Shown: piece after piece, positions 51,057 to 59,364 of the stretch | Position numbering within the stretch: the first letter of the stretch is position 1 | How the letters are laid out: every line of letters starts with the position of its first letter | Source: Archangium primigenium | GTDB taxonomy: Bacteria; Myxococcota; Myxococcia; Myxococcales; Myxococcaceae | Length of the DNA: 64,000 nt | Assembly (NCBI RefSeq): GCF_016904885.1 | Contig: NZ_JADWYI010000001.1 | Location: 9,047,224 to 9,111,223, forward strand | Direction: 5' to 3' | Translations under genes and position numbers: made by a program | The notes under the pieces: model-generated | The model's input: the letters and a program-made list of their open reading frames with translations, nothing else | Databases searched by the model: none | What the model was told of the DNA's origin: nothing

Positions 51057-52286
51057 TCAGCGCGAGCCGGCGAGGGCGGCGGCCTCGATGACCAGGTCCG
51101 CGTAGCGGTTGGCGGCGTCCGAGGGCGCGCTGCCGTCCCGGAAATAGAACGTGTAGTCGTCCCAGGAGTCGGGCCGGGCGTCGTAGGCGAACATCCACGG
51201 CGCACTCGCGGCCACGCCCGAGCGCCAGGCGCACCGCCACCAGCCCCGGTACAGGGCACGCCGCTCCTCGAGCGCGAAGCCGTCCCGGTTGCGCAGGGCG
51301 AACTCGCCCACGAACAACGGTTTGCCCGACGCGCGGGCGAGCGCCGCGTGCTCGGCGAACCAGCGCGCCCCGGCCCGGGCGGTGGCCTCGCGCGTCACGC
51401 CATAGGCTTCCGGATAGAAGTGCAGGCTGGCGAAGTCGATGAAGGGCGAGGCCGTGTTGCGCCGGAAACTGCTGCCCCCCTGGAAGAGCGAGCCGGGCGC
51501 CGCGTCGCGCCAGAACGCGGCGTCATAGCCTTCCGGGGAGGTGTCGAAGCCCTCCTCGCCCGTGCCGACCAGGTGGCCGGGCGCATGGCGCTTCACCTCG
51601 GCGGCCACCGTGTCCACCCAGGCGCGCATCGCCCGCCCCTCGGCGTCCAGGCCCCGGCCTCGCGGCTCGTTGAGCAGCTCCCAGGCCAGCACCGCCGGGT
51701 GCTCGCCATACCGCAGCCCGTCCACCGTGTTGACCCGGGAGAGCAGCCGACCGATGTGGGCCGTGTAGTGCGCGATGACGGTGGGCTCGGTGAAGAAGCG
51801 CGCGTCGCCCTCCACGGGAGACGGCAGCCCCGCCCACCCCACGTAGCGCCGCGTGCCCCCGTACGCATCCCAGTAGTTGCCCAGCGTCAGCACGAGCCGC
51901 ACCCCGTGCACCCGCGCCCGCGCGAGCACCCGGTCCAACCCCTGGAGCGCCTGCTCGTCATAGACGAGCGGCGCCACCTGGAGGGCCGCGTCCCCCGTCC
52001 CATCATTATAGGCGTTGGTGCGCACGGCCCAGGCCCCGAGCGCCGCCGCCTTGGCGAGCGTCTCCTCCACCCCGGGCGACTCGGCGAGGCCCCGGCGCAC
52101 GTCCCGCGTCGCCTCCTCCTGGAGGTAGTAGGCGTTGAGGAACACGGCCGCGGAGGGCGCCGGCCCCAGCCGCATCGCGGGCGCCTCGTCACAGGCCGCG
52201 GCCTCGTCCTCGAGCCGCTCCAGCACGTCCTCGCCGCACGCCGTGCCCATCAGCAAGAGTCCCCACAGCGGCCCGAGCACACGCAT
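51057..52286 (-). CDS. GH5-like glycosidase lipoprotein (mannanase-type)
   Basis: The 409-residue product has a lipoprotein signal (lipobox GTAC, C17). The catalytic domain looks like a (beta/alpha)8 barrel of clan GH-A, with WELLNEPRG carrying the acid/base glutamate and PLFVGEFAL the nucleophile, and LHFYPEAYG between them. The layout resembles endo-beta-1,4-mannanases of GH5, but substrate assignment needs more than these motifs. Anchoring by lipid suggests degradation of polysaccharide at the cell surface. Confidence 0.82.
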   Translation of the reverse strand: MRVLGPLWGLLLMGTACGEDVLERLEDEAAACDEAPAMRLGPAPSAAVFLNAYYLQEEATRDVRRGLAESPGVEETLAKAAALGAWAVRTNAYNDGTGDAALQVAPLVYDEQALQGLDRVLARARVHGVRLVLTLGNYWDAYGGTRRYVGWAGLPSPVEGDARFFTEPTVIAHYTAHIGRLLSRVNTVDGLRYGEHPAVLAWELLNEPRGRGLDAEGRAMRAWVDTVAAEVKRHAPGHLVGTGEEGFDTSPEGYDAAFWRDAAPGSLFQGGSSFRRNTASPFIDFASLHFYPEAYGVTREATARAGARWFAEHAALARASGKPLFVGEFALRNRDGFALEERRALYRGWWRCAWRSGVAASAPWMFAYDARPDSWDDYTFYFRDGSAPSDAANRYADLVIEAAALAGSR

Positions 52287-52298
52287 GGTCGCCTCACG

Positions 52299-52892
52299 TC
52301 AGGGGACGAGCCCCAGGGCCCGGCGCACCTCGGCGACCTGCTTGCCCGCCCAGTGCCGCCGGTGGTTGTCCAGCGTGGAGAAGCTGCGCGGCTCCATGCG
52401 GTCGAGGTAGAGCGTGCCCTCGAGGTGATCCACCTCGTGCTGGAGGATGCGCGCGTACCAGCCCGTGGCCACGCGGCTGAAGGGCCGGCCCTGCTCGTCG
52501 AAGGCCTCCACCCGCACGGCGCGCGCCCGCCGCACCAGCGCGGAGAAGCCATTCACGCTCAGGCACCCCTCGTGGAACTCCACGGGCGTCGCGTCCTCCA
52601 CCACCAGCCGGGGGTTGATGAGCACGTGGAAGTCCACCACCTGGCGCTCGCGCGCGGCGAGCTCCGCGGGGGGCAGCATCGCCTGGTACTCGGCGCGGTC
52701 CTCGATGACGGCCACCCGCACGTCCACGCCCACCTGGGGCGCGGCCAGCCCGACACCGGGCGCATCCCGCATGGTGTCGCGCATGAGGTCGATGAGCCGT
52801 CGGGTCGCCGGGCTCGTCATCTCCTCGGGCGTGAGGTCCCGGGCCCGCTGGCGCAGCACCGGCTCTCCCGTCTGGACGATCTTCAAGAGCAT
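52299..52892 (-). CDS. def: Peptide deformylase
   Basis: The 197-residue enzyme removes the N-formyl group from new proteins. All three signatures are intact: GVGLAAPQVG (motif 1), EGCLSV (motif 2, Cys metal ligand) and QHEVDHLEG (motif 3, two His ligands and the catalytic Glu). A C-terminal extension of about 30 residues follows. It may be a second copy, since the housekeeping def gene usually sits next to fmt and no fmt is nearby. It follows the GH5 gene closely on the minus strand. Confidence 0.95.
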   Translation of the reverse strand: MLLKIVQTGEPVLRQRARDLTPEEMTSPATRRLIDLMRDTMRDAPGVGLAAPQVGVDVRVAVIEDRAEYQAMLPPAELAARERQVVDFHVLINPRLVVEDATPVEFHEGCLSVNGFSALVRRARAVRVEAFDEQGRPFSRVATGWYARILQHEVDHLEGTLYLDRMEPRSFSTLDNHRRHWAGKQVAEVRRALGLVP

Positions 52893-52934
52893 GGCCCGCG
52901 ACCCTAGCCGGGAGGAACGCGCCCGCTCCAGCCG

Positions 52935-53321
52935 TCAATCCTCCGCGAAGGGCGCGAGGTTCTTTCGTCGACGGATGTCCGCGGCGAGTGCCCCCACACA
53001 GCGCAGGCCCTGGGGCGTGAGGAGGCGCAGCAGGCGGGCCAGGCGCGTGAGCTCCGGGGTCAGCTCCGGCTCGGGCGCGGCGGCGGCCAGGGCCTTGGGG
53101 GACTGGAGGTCCAAGAGGGCACTGGCGGAGATGGGCAGCGTCATGCACAGCCGGTGCAGCGTGGGCACGCTGGGCAGCATCTGTCCCCGCTCGATCCGCC
53201 CATACACGGCCGCGGCGAGCCCCGAGCGCGAGGACACGTCCGCCTGGGTCAATCCCGCCCGCTCCCGCGCCCGCAGCAAGGCGGCTCCGAGGTGGCGCTT
53301 CAACGAATCAATGTCGTCCAT
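52935..53321 (-). CDS. XRE-family helix-turn-helix regulator
   Basis: The 128-residue protein has an N-terminal XRE helix-turn-helix domain (about residues 8-68; RARERAGLTQADVSSRSGLAAAVYGRIERGQMLPS). The helical C-terminal region contains LTPELTRLARLLRLLTPQGLRCVGALA. It should be a DNA-binding repressor; its target is not evident. The gene lies between def and the chalcone-isomerase-like gene, all on the minus strand. Confidence 0.87.
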   Translation of the reverse strand: MDDIDSLKRHLGAALLRARERAGLTQADVSSRSGLAAAVYGRIERGQMLPSVPTLHRLCMTLPISASALLDLQSPKALAAAAPEPELTPELTRLARLLRLLTPQGLRCVGALAADIRRRKNLAPFAED

Positions 53322-53425
53322 GCGCCGGGGACACTACTTGAGAAGTGAGCCCGACGGAACGAACTTTTCAGGTCGACCCCGCCCCGCCCCGAGTGTCCAG
53401 GCGATGGACGCTGGACCGCGGTCCG

Positions 53426-53986
53426 CTACTGGATGGGATTGGCGCGCAGCCAGGCGGTGAAGAGCGCATCCGCGAAGGCCTTGCCGGGAATGTTCGCGCC
53501 TCCGCTGCCCTCGCCCGCGACCACCAGGCCCTGGTCGGGCACGTAGCTGATGAGCAACGAGTCACCCTTCTTCACGCCGCGCAGCGACTGCAGGAGCTGT
53601 TCGGACAGCCGCCGCATCTCCGGCGAGCGCAACGACTCGCTTTGGGAGAGGAACTCCCGGAAGGCCGTCACGAGCTGGTCACGGTTCACGTTGCGCTTGA
53701 AGTGCATCTGCAGCTGCTTGGCCTGGTTGGAGGCGATGGCCTCCTGGTTGGAGCTGGGCTTCTGGGTCAGGTAGAGCCCCCACACATAGACGTCGAAGAC
53801 GTAGCGCCGCTTCACGTCCATGTGGTTCAGGGTGAGCTCCTGACCCTCCACGGAGATGGCATCCGGCATCCGCACGCCACTGAGGGCGCGGGCCTCGGCG
53901 CCTCCCGCCAGCAGCGCCAGCGCCAGCGCCATCCCGCGAGCTCCCCGCCGAACCACCCCCCACCTGTCCTGTCGCTCGGGCATCAT
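53426..53986 (-). CDS. Exported chalcone-isomerase-like protein
   Basis: The 186-residue product has a signal peptide (hydrophobic core about 18-30) and then a domain of the chalcone isomerase-like type: FDVYVWGLYLTQKP, MHFKRNVNRDQLVTAF and SLLISYVPDQGLVVAG. Bacterial members are exported and bind fatty acids or have unknown function; the plant-type flavonoid reaction is not expected. Two adjacent ATGs (53986 and 53983) are possible starts. The gene is divergent from the hydrolase gene at 54109. Confidence 0.78.
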   Translation of the reverse strand: MMPERQDRWGVVRRGARGMALALALLAGGAEARALSGVRMPDAISVEGQELTLNHMDVKRRYVFDVYVWGLYLTQKPSSNQEAIASNQAKQLQMHFKRNVNRDQLVTAFREFLSQSESLRSPEMRRLSEQLLQSLRGVKKGDSLLISYVPDQGLVVAGEGSGGANIPGKAFADALFTAWLRANPIQ

Positions 53987-54108
53987 GGAGCGAAGCTGGG
54001 CATGGCCCCCGGGACAGACCAGTCTTGCCTATTCCCGGCATGACCCGTCCTCATGAGCTCGCTCGGCTGCCTGGAGACGCCCGCCGCCGTGCGTTATAGG
54101 GACACGCC

Positions 54109-54894
54109 GTGATCCTCTCGAACTTCGTGGTGGGACAGGGGCCGCGGCCCACGGTGATGCTGCATGGCTTCCTCGGCACGGGGCGCAACCTGCGCACGCT
54201 CGCCACGGCCTGGAGCGCCGCGGACCCGGAGCGCCGCCTGCTCCTGCCGGACCTGACGGGCCATGGCACCTCGCCGGGGCTGCCCGCGGACGCCACCCTG
54301 GCCGGCGTGGCCCGGGATGTCCTGGACACCGCGCGCGCGGCGGGCCTGGACGGGCCCCTGGACGTGGTGGGCCATTCGCTGGGCGGCCGCGTGGCGCTCG
54401 CCCTGAGCCAGCTCGCGCCCGAGGCGGTGGCGCGCGTCGACCTGCTGGACATCACCCCGGGCCCCGTCCCGCACGCCCTCTCGGAGAGCGGCAAGGTGCT
54501 GGAGATACTCGGGGCGGCCCCCGCGCGGGCGGCGGACCGCAAGGCCATGCGCGAGGAGCTGACGGGCCGGGGGCTCTCGGGGGGGCTGTCCGACTGGCTC
54601 CTGATGAACCTGGAGACGGCGCCCGAGGGCGGCGTGCGCTGGCGCTTCGATCGCGAGGCCCTCGCCCACTTCCACGGCCGGTTCCTCGACGAGGACCTGT
54701 GGCCGGCCCTCACCCGGCCGGGGCTGCCGGTGCGTTGCATTCGCGGCGGCCGGTCCCAATATGTGGATGAGCGGGCACAGGCCCGCATGGAGGCCCTTGG
54801 CTGCCCGGTGGAGACGCTCCCCGAGGCGGGACACTTCGTCCACATCGACGCCGCCGAGGCCGTGCTGCGCTGGCTCCAGGCGGGCCGCGTCTGA
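54109..54894 (+). CDS. Alpha/beta-hydrolase (YbfF/MenH-like)
   Basis: The 261-residue protein is a small alpha/beta-hydrolase: VMLHGFLGTG (oxyanion loop), LPDLTGHGTS, VGHSLGGRVAL with the nucleophilic serine and AGHFVHIDA with the catalytic histidine. The lid is short, as in YbfF or MenH-like esterases and thioesterases. The GTG at 54109 is used; it starts the first strand directly. The substrate is unknown, and the neighbours give no hint. Confidence 0.82.
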   Translation: MILSNFVVGQGPRPTVMLHGFLGTGRNLRTLATAWSAADPERRLLLPDLTGHGTSPGLPADATLAGVARDVLDTARAAGLDGPLDVVGHSLGGRVALALSQLAPEAVARVDLLDITPGPVPHALSESGKVLEILGAAPARAADRKAMREELTGRGLSGGLSDWLLMNLETAPEGGVRWRFDREALAHFHGRFLDEDLWPALTRPGLPVRCIRGGRSQYVDERAQARMEALGCPVETLPEAGHFVHIDAAEAVLRWLQAGRV

Positions 54895-54980
54895 CGGGCC
54901 GCCCAGCAGGCGAGCGGCGCAGCGTCGACTGGTCCTGACGTTGGTCGTCGACCGGCGGGGGCGTGAGCAGCCTTACAGGC

Positions 54981-55841
54981 ATGCACGCCCCAACCAAATC
55001 CATGCTCGGTGAAGTCCTGATGGAGTTGGGACTGATCGATCGGGCTCAATTGCGGCTCGCCCTGGTGCACCACCACGAGATGAACGTGCCCCTGGGCCGG
55101 GCGCTCGTGCGCGAGGGCCTGTGCACCGAGGCGGACATCCTGCGCGCGCTCGCCCAGCAACAGGGCGTGCCCGCCATCGACCTGGACCGCGAGCCCCTGC
55201 ACCCCAAGCTCACGCGGCTGGTGTCCAAGCGCATCGCGCGTCAGTACCGCGTGGTGCCGCTGCGGCTGGAGAAGGGCGAGCGCGAGGTGCTGCACATCGC
55301 CGTGCCCGCCCCCGTGTCCCTGGAGGCCCTGGACGCCGTGCGGGCCGTCGCGGGCAAGCCGCGCGTGGAGGCGCACCTCGCCTCGGATCCCGCGCTGACC
55401 CGGGCGCTCGCGGCGCTCTACCGCTTTCCCATGGACAAGCCCGAACCGCCCCTCAAGCGGTCCACGTACGCCCGGGGCCCGGATGCGCCCGTGCTGCTCT
55501 ATGCGTGGCCGCCCGTCACCGCGACGCTCATCTCCCGGGCGCTCTCGCGCGAGGGCATCCAGACGCGGGTCGTCTCGCCGCTGGAGACCATGCACACCCA
55601 GCCGGGTGACCTGGTGTTCGCCCCCGTCCAGGCCATGGAAGGCCTGCTCGCGGGCGAGGCGCGGATCGAGGGCACCCTGCTGCTGTCCGGTTCCTCGGAT
55701 GACGAGGACTTGCAGCGGGCCCACCGGGTCGGCGCGCGGGGTTATGTCTCCAACCCGCTCGACGAGCTGATGCTGCTGCGCGCCATCCGCCGTCTGAGAC
55801 CCGGCGCGGGCGCCAGCTCGGGTGCCCAGGGCGCCGTCTAG
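54981..55841 (+). CDS. MshEN (GspE N-terminal) domain protein with degenerate receiver domain
   Basis: The product is 286 residues from the ATG at 54981. Residues ~1-150 form a MshEN-type domain like the N-terminus of PilB/GspE ATPases: LGEVLMELGLIDRAQL, VPLGRALVREGLCTEADILRALA and the later YRVVPLRLE. Some MshEN domains bind cyclic-di-GMP. Residues ~170-275 resemble a response-regulator receiver, but the phosphoacceptor strand reads DLVFAPVQAMEG (no Asp at the acceptor) and the usual lysine is N (GYVSNPLDE), so phosphorylation is unlikely. The serine of LLLSGSS is kept. There is no ATPase domain. It could act as an adaptor for type IV pili or secretion. Confidence 0.75.
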   Translation: MHAPTKSMLGEVLMELGLIDRAQLRLALVHHHEMNVPLGRALVREGLCTEADILRALAQQQGVPAIDLDREPLHPKLTRLVSKRIARQYRVVPLRLEKGEREVLHIAVPAPVSLEALDAVRAVAGKPRVEAHLASDPALTRALAALYRFPMDKPEPPLKRSTYARGPDAPVLLYAWPPVTATLISRALSREGIQTRVVSPLETMHTQPGDLVFAPVQAMEGLLAGEARIEGTLLLSGSSDDEDLQRAHRVGARGYVSNPLDELMLLRAIRRLRPGAGASSGAQGAV

Positions 55842-55916
55842 ATCCTGGATGCAATCAGCGCCGGGAACACCGCTTCAATCACAGACACACTTCTGGATTG
55901 GACATCAGGGTCCGGC

Positions 55917-57041
55917 TCACCCGAAGGTGGTGACCAGGTTGAGCGGACCGGCGGGCACGCCCACGTCGAGGCCCGCCGGATCGTCCTGGGGGGTCTGCCA
56001 GGCGTTGGCCTCGGTCACGGTGTGGCCGTTGGCCTCGTTGCTGATGGACATCTTGCCGTTGTGGCCCGCGGGGCTGATCTGGCTGGTGTCGTAGCCGCTC
56101 CAGCCGGTGGTGCCGTTGGCGAACGTCGCCTCGCCCCAGGTCTGGCCCGAGTTGGCGCCCGGCTTGGCCGTGCCGTCCTTGGACGCGCACCACGCCACGC
56201 TGGTGTTGGTGTCGAAGGCCACCAGCTGCGACTCGCCGGGCTGGAGCGTGAACGTCTTGGGCGTGCTCTTGTCGAAGTTCTGCCCGTCGTTCGGCATCCC
56301 GTTCTCCCCCGTCTTGTTCCACAGGGTGATGGTCTGCGGCTCGTTCGTCTTGTTGGTGAAGGTGTTGGTGTACTTGTAATCGCCCTTCTGGCTCGGGTCG
56401 ATGAGCAGCATGTTGCTGTTGTAGGGCGAGCCCACGTTGTTCTTGGCCAGCCACGGCTCGGCCGGGTTCACCGGATCGTTGGCGCCCGCGGACGGCGCAC
56501 CGAAGCCAGGGCCCGCGTCGGAGCCGGGACCAAAGGACTCGCTCTTGGCCGCGCCCTTGGCCGGGGCCGCGCCCTGGAGAGCCGGAGCCGCGCCCGCGCC
56601 GCTGACCGGTCCCGCGCCGCCCGCGCCGCTGATCGGGCTCGCGCCGAGGTCCTGCGGCGCGTCGCCCAGGTCGCTGACCTGACCGCCGCCCTGCAGACCC
56701 TGGAGCATCTGGGAGAGCTGCTCGATCGCCTGGGACACCTGCTCCAGCGCCTGGCCGATGCCCCCGGCGCCGCCCATGTCGAACGAGTCGCTCATGAGCT
56801 GCCGCCGCAGATCGTTCCCAGGCGACTGCGCCGGGGTGCTCGCCACGCTCGGGGCCGAGGCGACGGGCGACTGGACCTGGGGAGCGACGACGGGGCGGTG
56901 CGCGATGGAGCTGATGGACATGGCGGGGCTTTCGGGCGCGGACGTGGAGGACGACGGGCCGCCGAGGCGCGGCACGAGAGGACCTAGAGCAGGACGCATG
57001 CCAAGGCCCGGCACGACGGCCCCGCTCACGAAATCAACCAC
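55917..57041 (-). CDS. Unknown modular protein: Ser/Gly-rich N-terminus, harpin-like helix, beta-rich C-terminal domain
   Basis: The product is 374 residues from a GTG at 57041 (GGGGAGGG upstream); later ATGs at 56999 and 56921 are possible. The first ~85 residues are low-complexity Ser/Pro/Ala. An amphipathic Gln/Leu-rich helix (about 90-118, QALEQVSQAIEQLSQMLQGL) follows, then a Gly/Ala/Pro linker. A ~180-residue domain rich in N, T, G and aromatic residues (NTFTNKTNEPQTITLWN, WGEATFANGTTGWSGYDT) ends the protein. The order recalls harpin-type proteins secreted without a signal peptide, but the C-terminal domain is not one I recognise. There is no signal peptide. Confidence 0.6.
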   Translation of the reverse strand: MVDFVSGAVVPGLGMRPALGPLVPRLGGPSSSTSAPESPAMSISSIAHRPVVAPQVQSPVASAPSVASTPAQSPGNDLRRQLMSDSFDMGGAGGIGQALEQVSQAIEQLSQMLQGLQGGGQVSDLGDAPQDLGASPISGAGGAGPVSGAGAAPALQGAAPAKGAAKSESFGPGSDAGPGFGAPSAGANDPVNPAEPWLAKNNVGSPYNSNMLLIDPSQKGDYKYTNTFTNKTNEPQTITLWNKTGENGMPNDGQNFDKSTPKTFTLQPGESQLVAFDTNTSVAWCASKDGTAKPGANSGQTWGEATFANGTTGWSGYDTSQISPAGHNGKMSISNEANGHTVTEANAWQTPQDDPAGLDVGVPAGPLNLVTTFG

Positions 57042-57136
57042 TTGGGGCGAGCCCTCCCCGCGTGCGCATCACCCGACGCGATGACGGCGCTCACCACCCT
57101 GGTGTCCAGTGTCACCAGATAGAGTGCCGCCCCACC

Positions 57137-58735
57137 ATGGCAGCGCCCCCGCCCTCCCCCGTGGCCCTCCGACACACCCGACGCCTCACCGGGCTCGTGG
57201 GCACGCTCTGCGCGCTCGCGGTGCTGCTGCTCACCTACCTCCTGGTGCCCGAGTACTGGCGGGAGCGGGGCTTCCCGCTCGACGACGCCTGGATCCACGC
57301 CGTGTACGCGCGCGCCGTCGCCCAGGGCGAGGGGCTCAGCTACAACCCCGGGGAGCCCTCCACGGGGGAGACCTCCCCTTTGTGGGCGATCGTCGTGTCC
57401 GGGGTGTACCTCGGCGGCCGGAGCCCCGAGGGCGCGGTGCTGCTCACCAAGCTGCTCGGCTTCCTGCTGCATGCGCTCACCGCCGCGGGCACCTATGGAC
57501 TCCTGCGGGAGGCGGGTCGGCGCTGGGCCGTGAGCGCGGCGCTGCTCGTGCTGCTCAGCCCGCACCTGGTGGCGGCGAGCCTGTCCGGCATGGAGGTACC
57601 CCTGGCCACGCTCGTGGCGGTGGGGTGCGCGCACGTGCTGCGCGGCCAGCGCCCGGGCCTGTACGTGCTGTGCGGCGCGGCCGGGCTGCTGGCCCGTCCC
57701 GAGGGCGGGCTGTTCGTCTTCCTGCTGCCGCTCGTCGTGCGGCCCCGGCCGGGGTTCCGGCCGCTCGTGCGCCGGTGGGTGGAGGCGGGGGTGGGCGTGG
57801 CGCTCGCGGGCGGGGCGTGGGCCGCGTGGAACCTGCATGCCTCGGGCAGGCCGCTGCCCGGGACGTTCTACGCCAAGGTCGTCGTGGCGCCCGGCGAGGC
57901 CCTGCTCCTGTCCATGGCGCGCGCGGGCGCCGAGGGCCTCTGGGACTTGCTGCCCGAGGTCTCCCTGCCCCGGGCCGCCCTGGCCGTGCTCGCCGGGCTC
58001 GTGCTCCGGGTGGCGGTCTACCGCCGACGCCTGTCGGTGACGGAGCGCGAGGCGGCCGGACTGTTCGCCGTGGGGCTCGTCTTCGTGGCGGTCTCCATGG
58101 CCCTGCTGCGCCAGGGCAGCGCGCCCATCTTCTACCTGCAGCGCTACATCCTGCCCGCCCTGCCCTTCATCCTCGCGCCCCTGCCCGTGCTGTTGGGGGC
58201 GTGGCTGGACACGCGGCGGGCGGGGCGGGGCCCGGGTGTGTCACGGCTGCTCGCGGGGGCCCTGCCGCTCGTGGTGGCCCTGGGGCTGCCGTCCCGGCTG
58301 GCGCTGCTGGAGAACGACGCCCACAACATCGACGACCTCCAGGTGCGGCAGGGCCGGCGGCTCGCCCGCGCCGCGCCCACGGACGTGGTGTGGGCGCTCG
58401 ACGCGGGGGCCTCGCGCTTCTTCGGGCGGGCCTACGTCGTGGACATGCTCGCGCTCAACTCGCCGCGCATGCTGGACGCCGATGCCCAGGCGTACCTCAC
58501 CGAGCACCCGCCCCGCTTCTTCGACTGGACCCAGAACTGGGCCCAGCTCCTGCCCGACAGCCCCGCGGGCCTGCGCGAGGTGGGCGCCTTCCAGACGAGC
58601 ACCCTGTACACCGTCAGCCCCGCCCGGACGATGGCGGTGCGGCTGCTGGTGGAGTGCGTCCCCGGCTCGAGCGGGCGCTACGAGCGCGGGCGCCACGCCT
58701 GGCGCTACACGTGCGCGCCCGCCCCCTCGCCCTGA
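57137..58735 (+). CDS. GT-C-type membrane glycosyltransferase
   Basis: The 532-residue integral membrane protein has about nine to ten hydrophobic segments. The first loop, GFPLDDAWIHAVYAR, contains the acidic pair typical of GT-C enzymes that use lipid-linked sugars. GLSYNPGEPSTGETSPLWA follows, as in arabinofuranosyl/mannosyl-type relatives. A soluble domain of about 130 residues (from about 410) completes it. It should transfer a sugar from a polyprenyl-phosphate donor to a lipid or glycan outside the membrane. The ATG at 57137 is chosen because the first membrane segment begins about 16 residues later. No other polysaccharide gene is adjacent. Confidence 0.8.
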   Translation: MAAPPPSPVALRHTRRLTGLVGTLCALAVLLLTYLLVPEYWRERGFPLDDAWIHAVYARAVAQGEGLSYNPGEPSTGETSPLWAIVVSGVYLGGRSPEGAVLLTKLLGFLLHALTAAGTYGLLREAGRRWAVSAALLVLLSPHLVAASLSGMEVPLATLVAVGCAHVLRGQRPGLYVLCGAAGLLARPEGGLFVFLLPLVVRPRPGFRPLVRRWVEAGVGVALAGGAWAAWNLHASGRPLPGTFYAKVVVAPGEALLLSMARAGAEGLWDLLPEVSLPRAALAVLAGLVLRVAVYRRRLSVTEREAAGLFAVGLVFVAVSMALLRQGSAPIFYLQRYILPALPFILAPLPVLLGAWLDTRRAGRGPGVSRLLAGALPLVVALGLPSRLALLENDAHNIDDLQVRQGRRLARAAPTDVVWALDAGASRFFGRAYVVDMLALNSPRMLDADAQAYLTEHPPRFFDWTQNWAQLLPDSPAGLREVGAFQTSTLYTVSPARTMAVRLLVECVPGSSGRYERGRHAWRYTCAPAPSP

Positions 58736-58853
58736 GGAAGCGGGCGGACAGGCCCCTCCCACGCGCCCCCCTCCCGGTGGGCCGAGAAGCCCGTGGACCG
58801 TCAACGTCCTTGCGCCCGGCGCCAGGGACATTTATCTTATCGGCGTAACACCA

Positions 58854-58880
58854 CCGCGACTTATAAAAATAAGGTCGCGG
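58854..58880. promoter_or_regulatory. AT-centred palindrome, probable Lrp autoregulatory site
   Basis: The arms CCGCGAC (58854-58860) and GTCGCGG (58874-58880) are exact reverse complements around the 13-base AT-rich centre TTATAAAAATAAG. The site lies just upstream of the Lrp-type gene, overlapping a TATAAA (58862-58867) that could be a -10 box. A bent AT-rich core with palindromic flanks is the usual form of an Lrp/AsnC operator, and these regulators commonly control their own gene. Confidence 0.55.
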
Positions 58881-58891
58881 CGGGAGACGCC

Positions 58892-59362
58892 ATGGACGAC
58901 CTGGACTACCGCCTCATCGACCTGCTGCAGCGCGACGGCCGCGCCACCCAGTTGGAGCTGTCCCGCTCGGTGGGACTGAGCCAGCCGGCGGTGGCCGAGC
59001 GCATCCGCAAGCTCGAGGAGCGGGGCGTCATCACCGGCTACGCGGCGCGGGTGGACGCGACGAAGCTGGGCAAGGACATCACCGCCTTCATCGGCGTGAG
59101 CATCGAGCACCCCAAGTACTTCGAGGGCTTCGCCAAGAAGGTGCTCGCCCTGCCCGACGTGCTCGAGGCACACCGGGTGGCCGGCCAGGACTCGTATCTG
59201 CTCAAGGTGCGCACGGCGAACACGCGCACCCTGGACTCACTGCTCGTGGAGACGCTGCGTGTCATCGCGGGCGTCACCCGCACCCACACCACCATCGTGC
59301 TGACCTCCATCAAGGAGGGAACGCACGTGTATGTCGACCCCGACGAGCTGAAGGGAGCTTGA
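58892..59362 (+). CDS. Lrp/AsnC family transcriptional regulator
   Basis: The 156-residue regulator has an N-terminal winged helix (LDYRLIDLLQRDGRATQLELSRSVGLSQPAVAERIRKLEERGVI, about 3-47). The C-terminal RAM/AsnC ligand-binding domain has VLEAHRVAGQDSYLLKV. It should form an octamer and respond to an amino acid. GGGAGA lies 5 bases before the ATG. The gene is followed after 2 bases by an aminotransferase gene, so the likely job is to regulate that gene in response to its amino-acid substrate. A palindrome upstream suggests autoregulation. Confidence 0.92.
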   Translation: MDDLDYRLIDLLQRDGRATQLELSRSVGLSQPAVAERIRKLEERGVITGYAARVDATKLGKDITAFIGVSIEHPKYFEGFAKKVLALPDVLEAHRVAGQDSYLLKVRTANTRTLDSLLVETLRVIAGVTRTHTTIVLTSIKEGTHVYVDPDELKGA

Positions 59363-59364
59363 TC

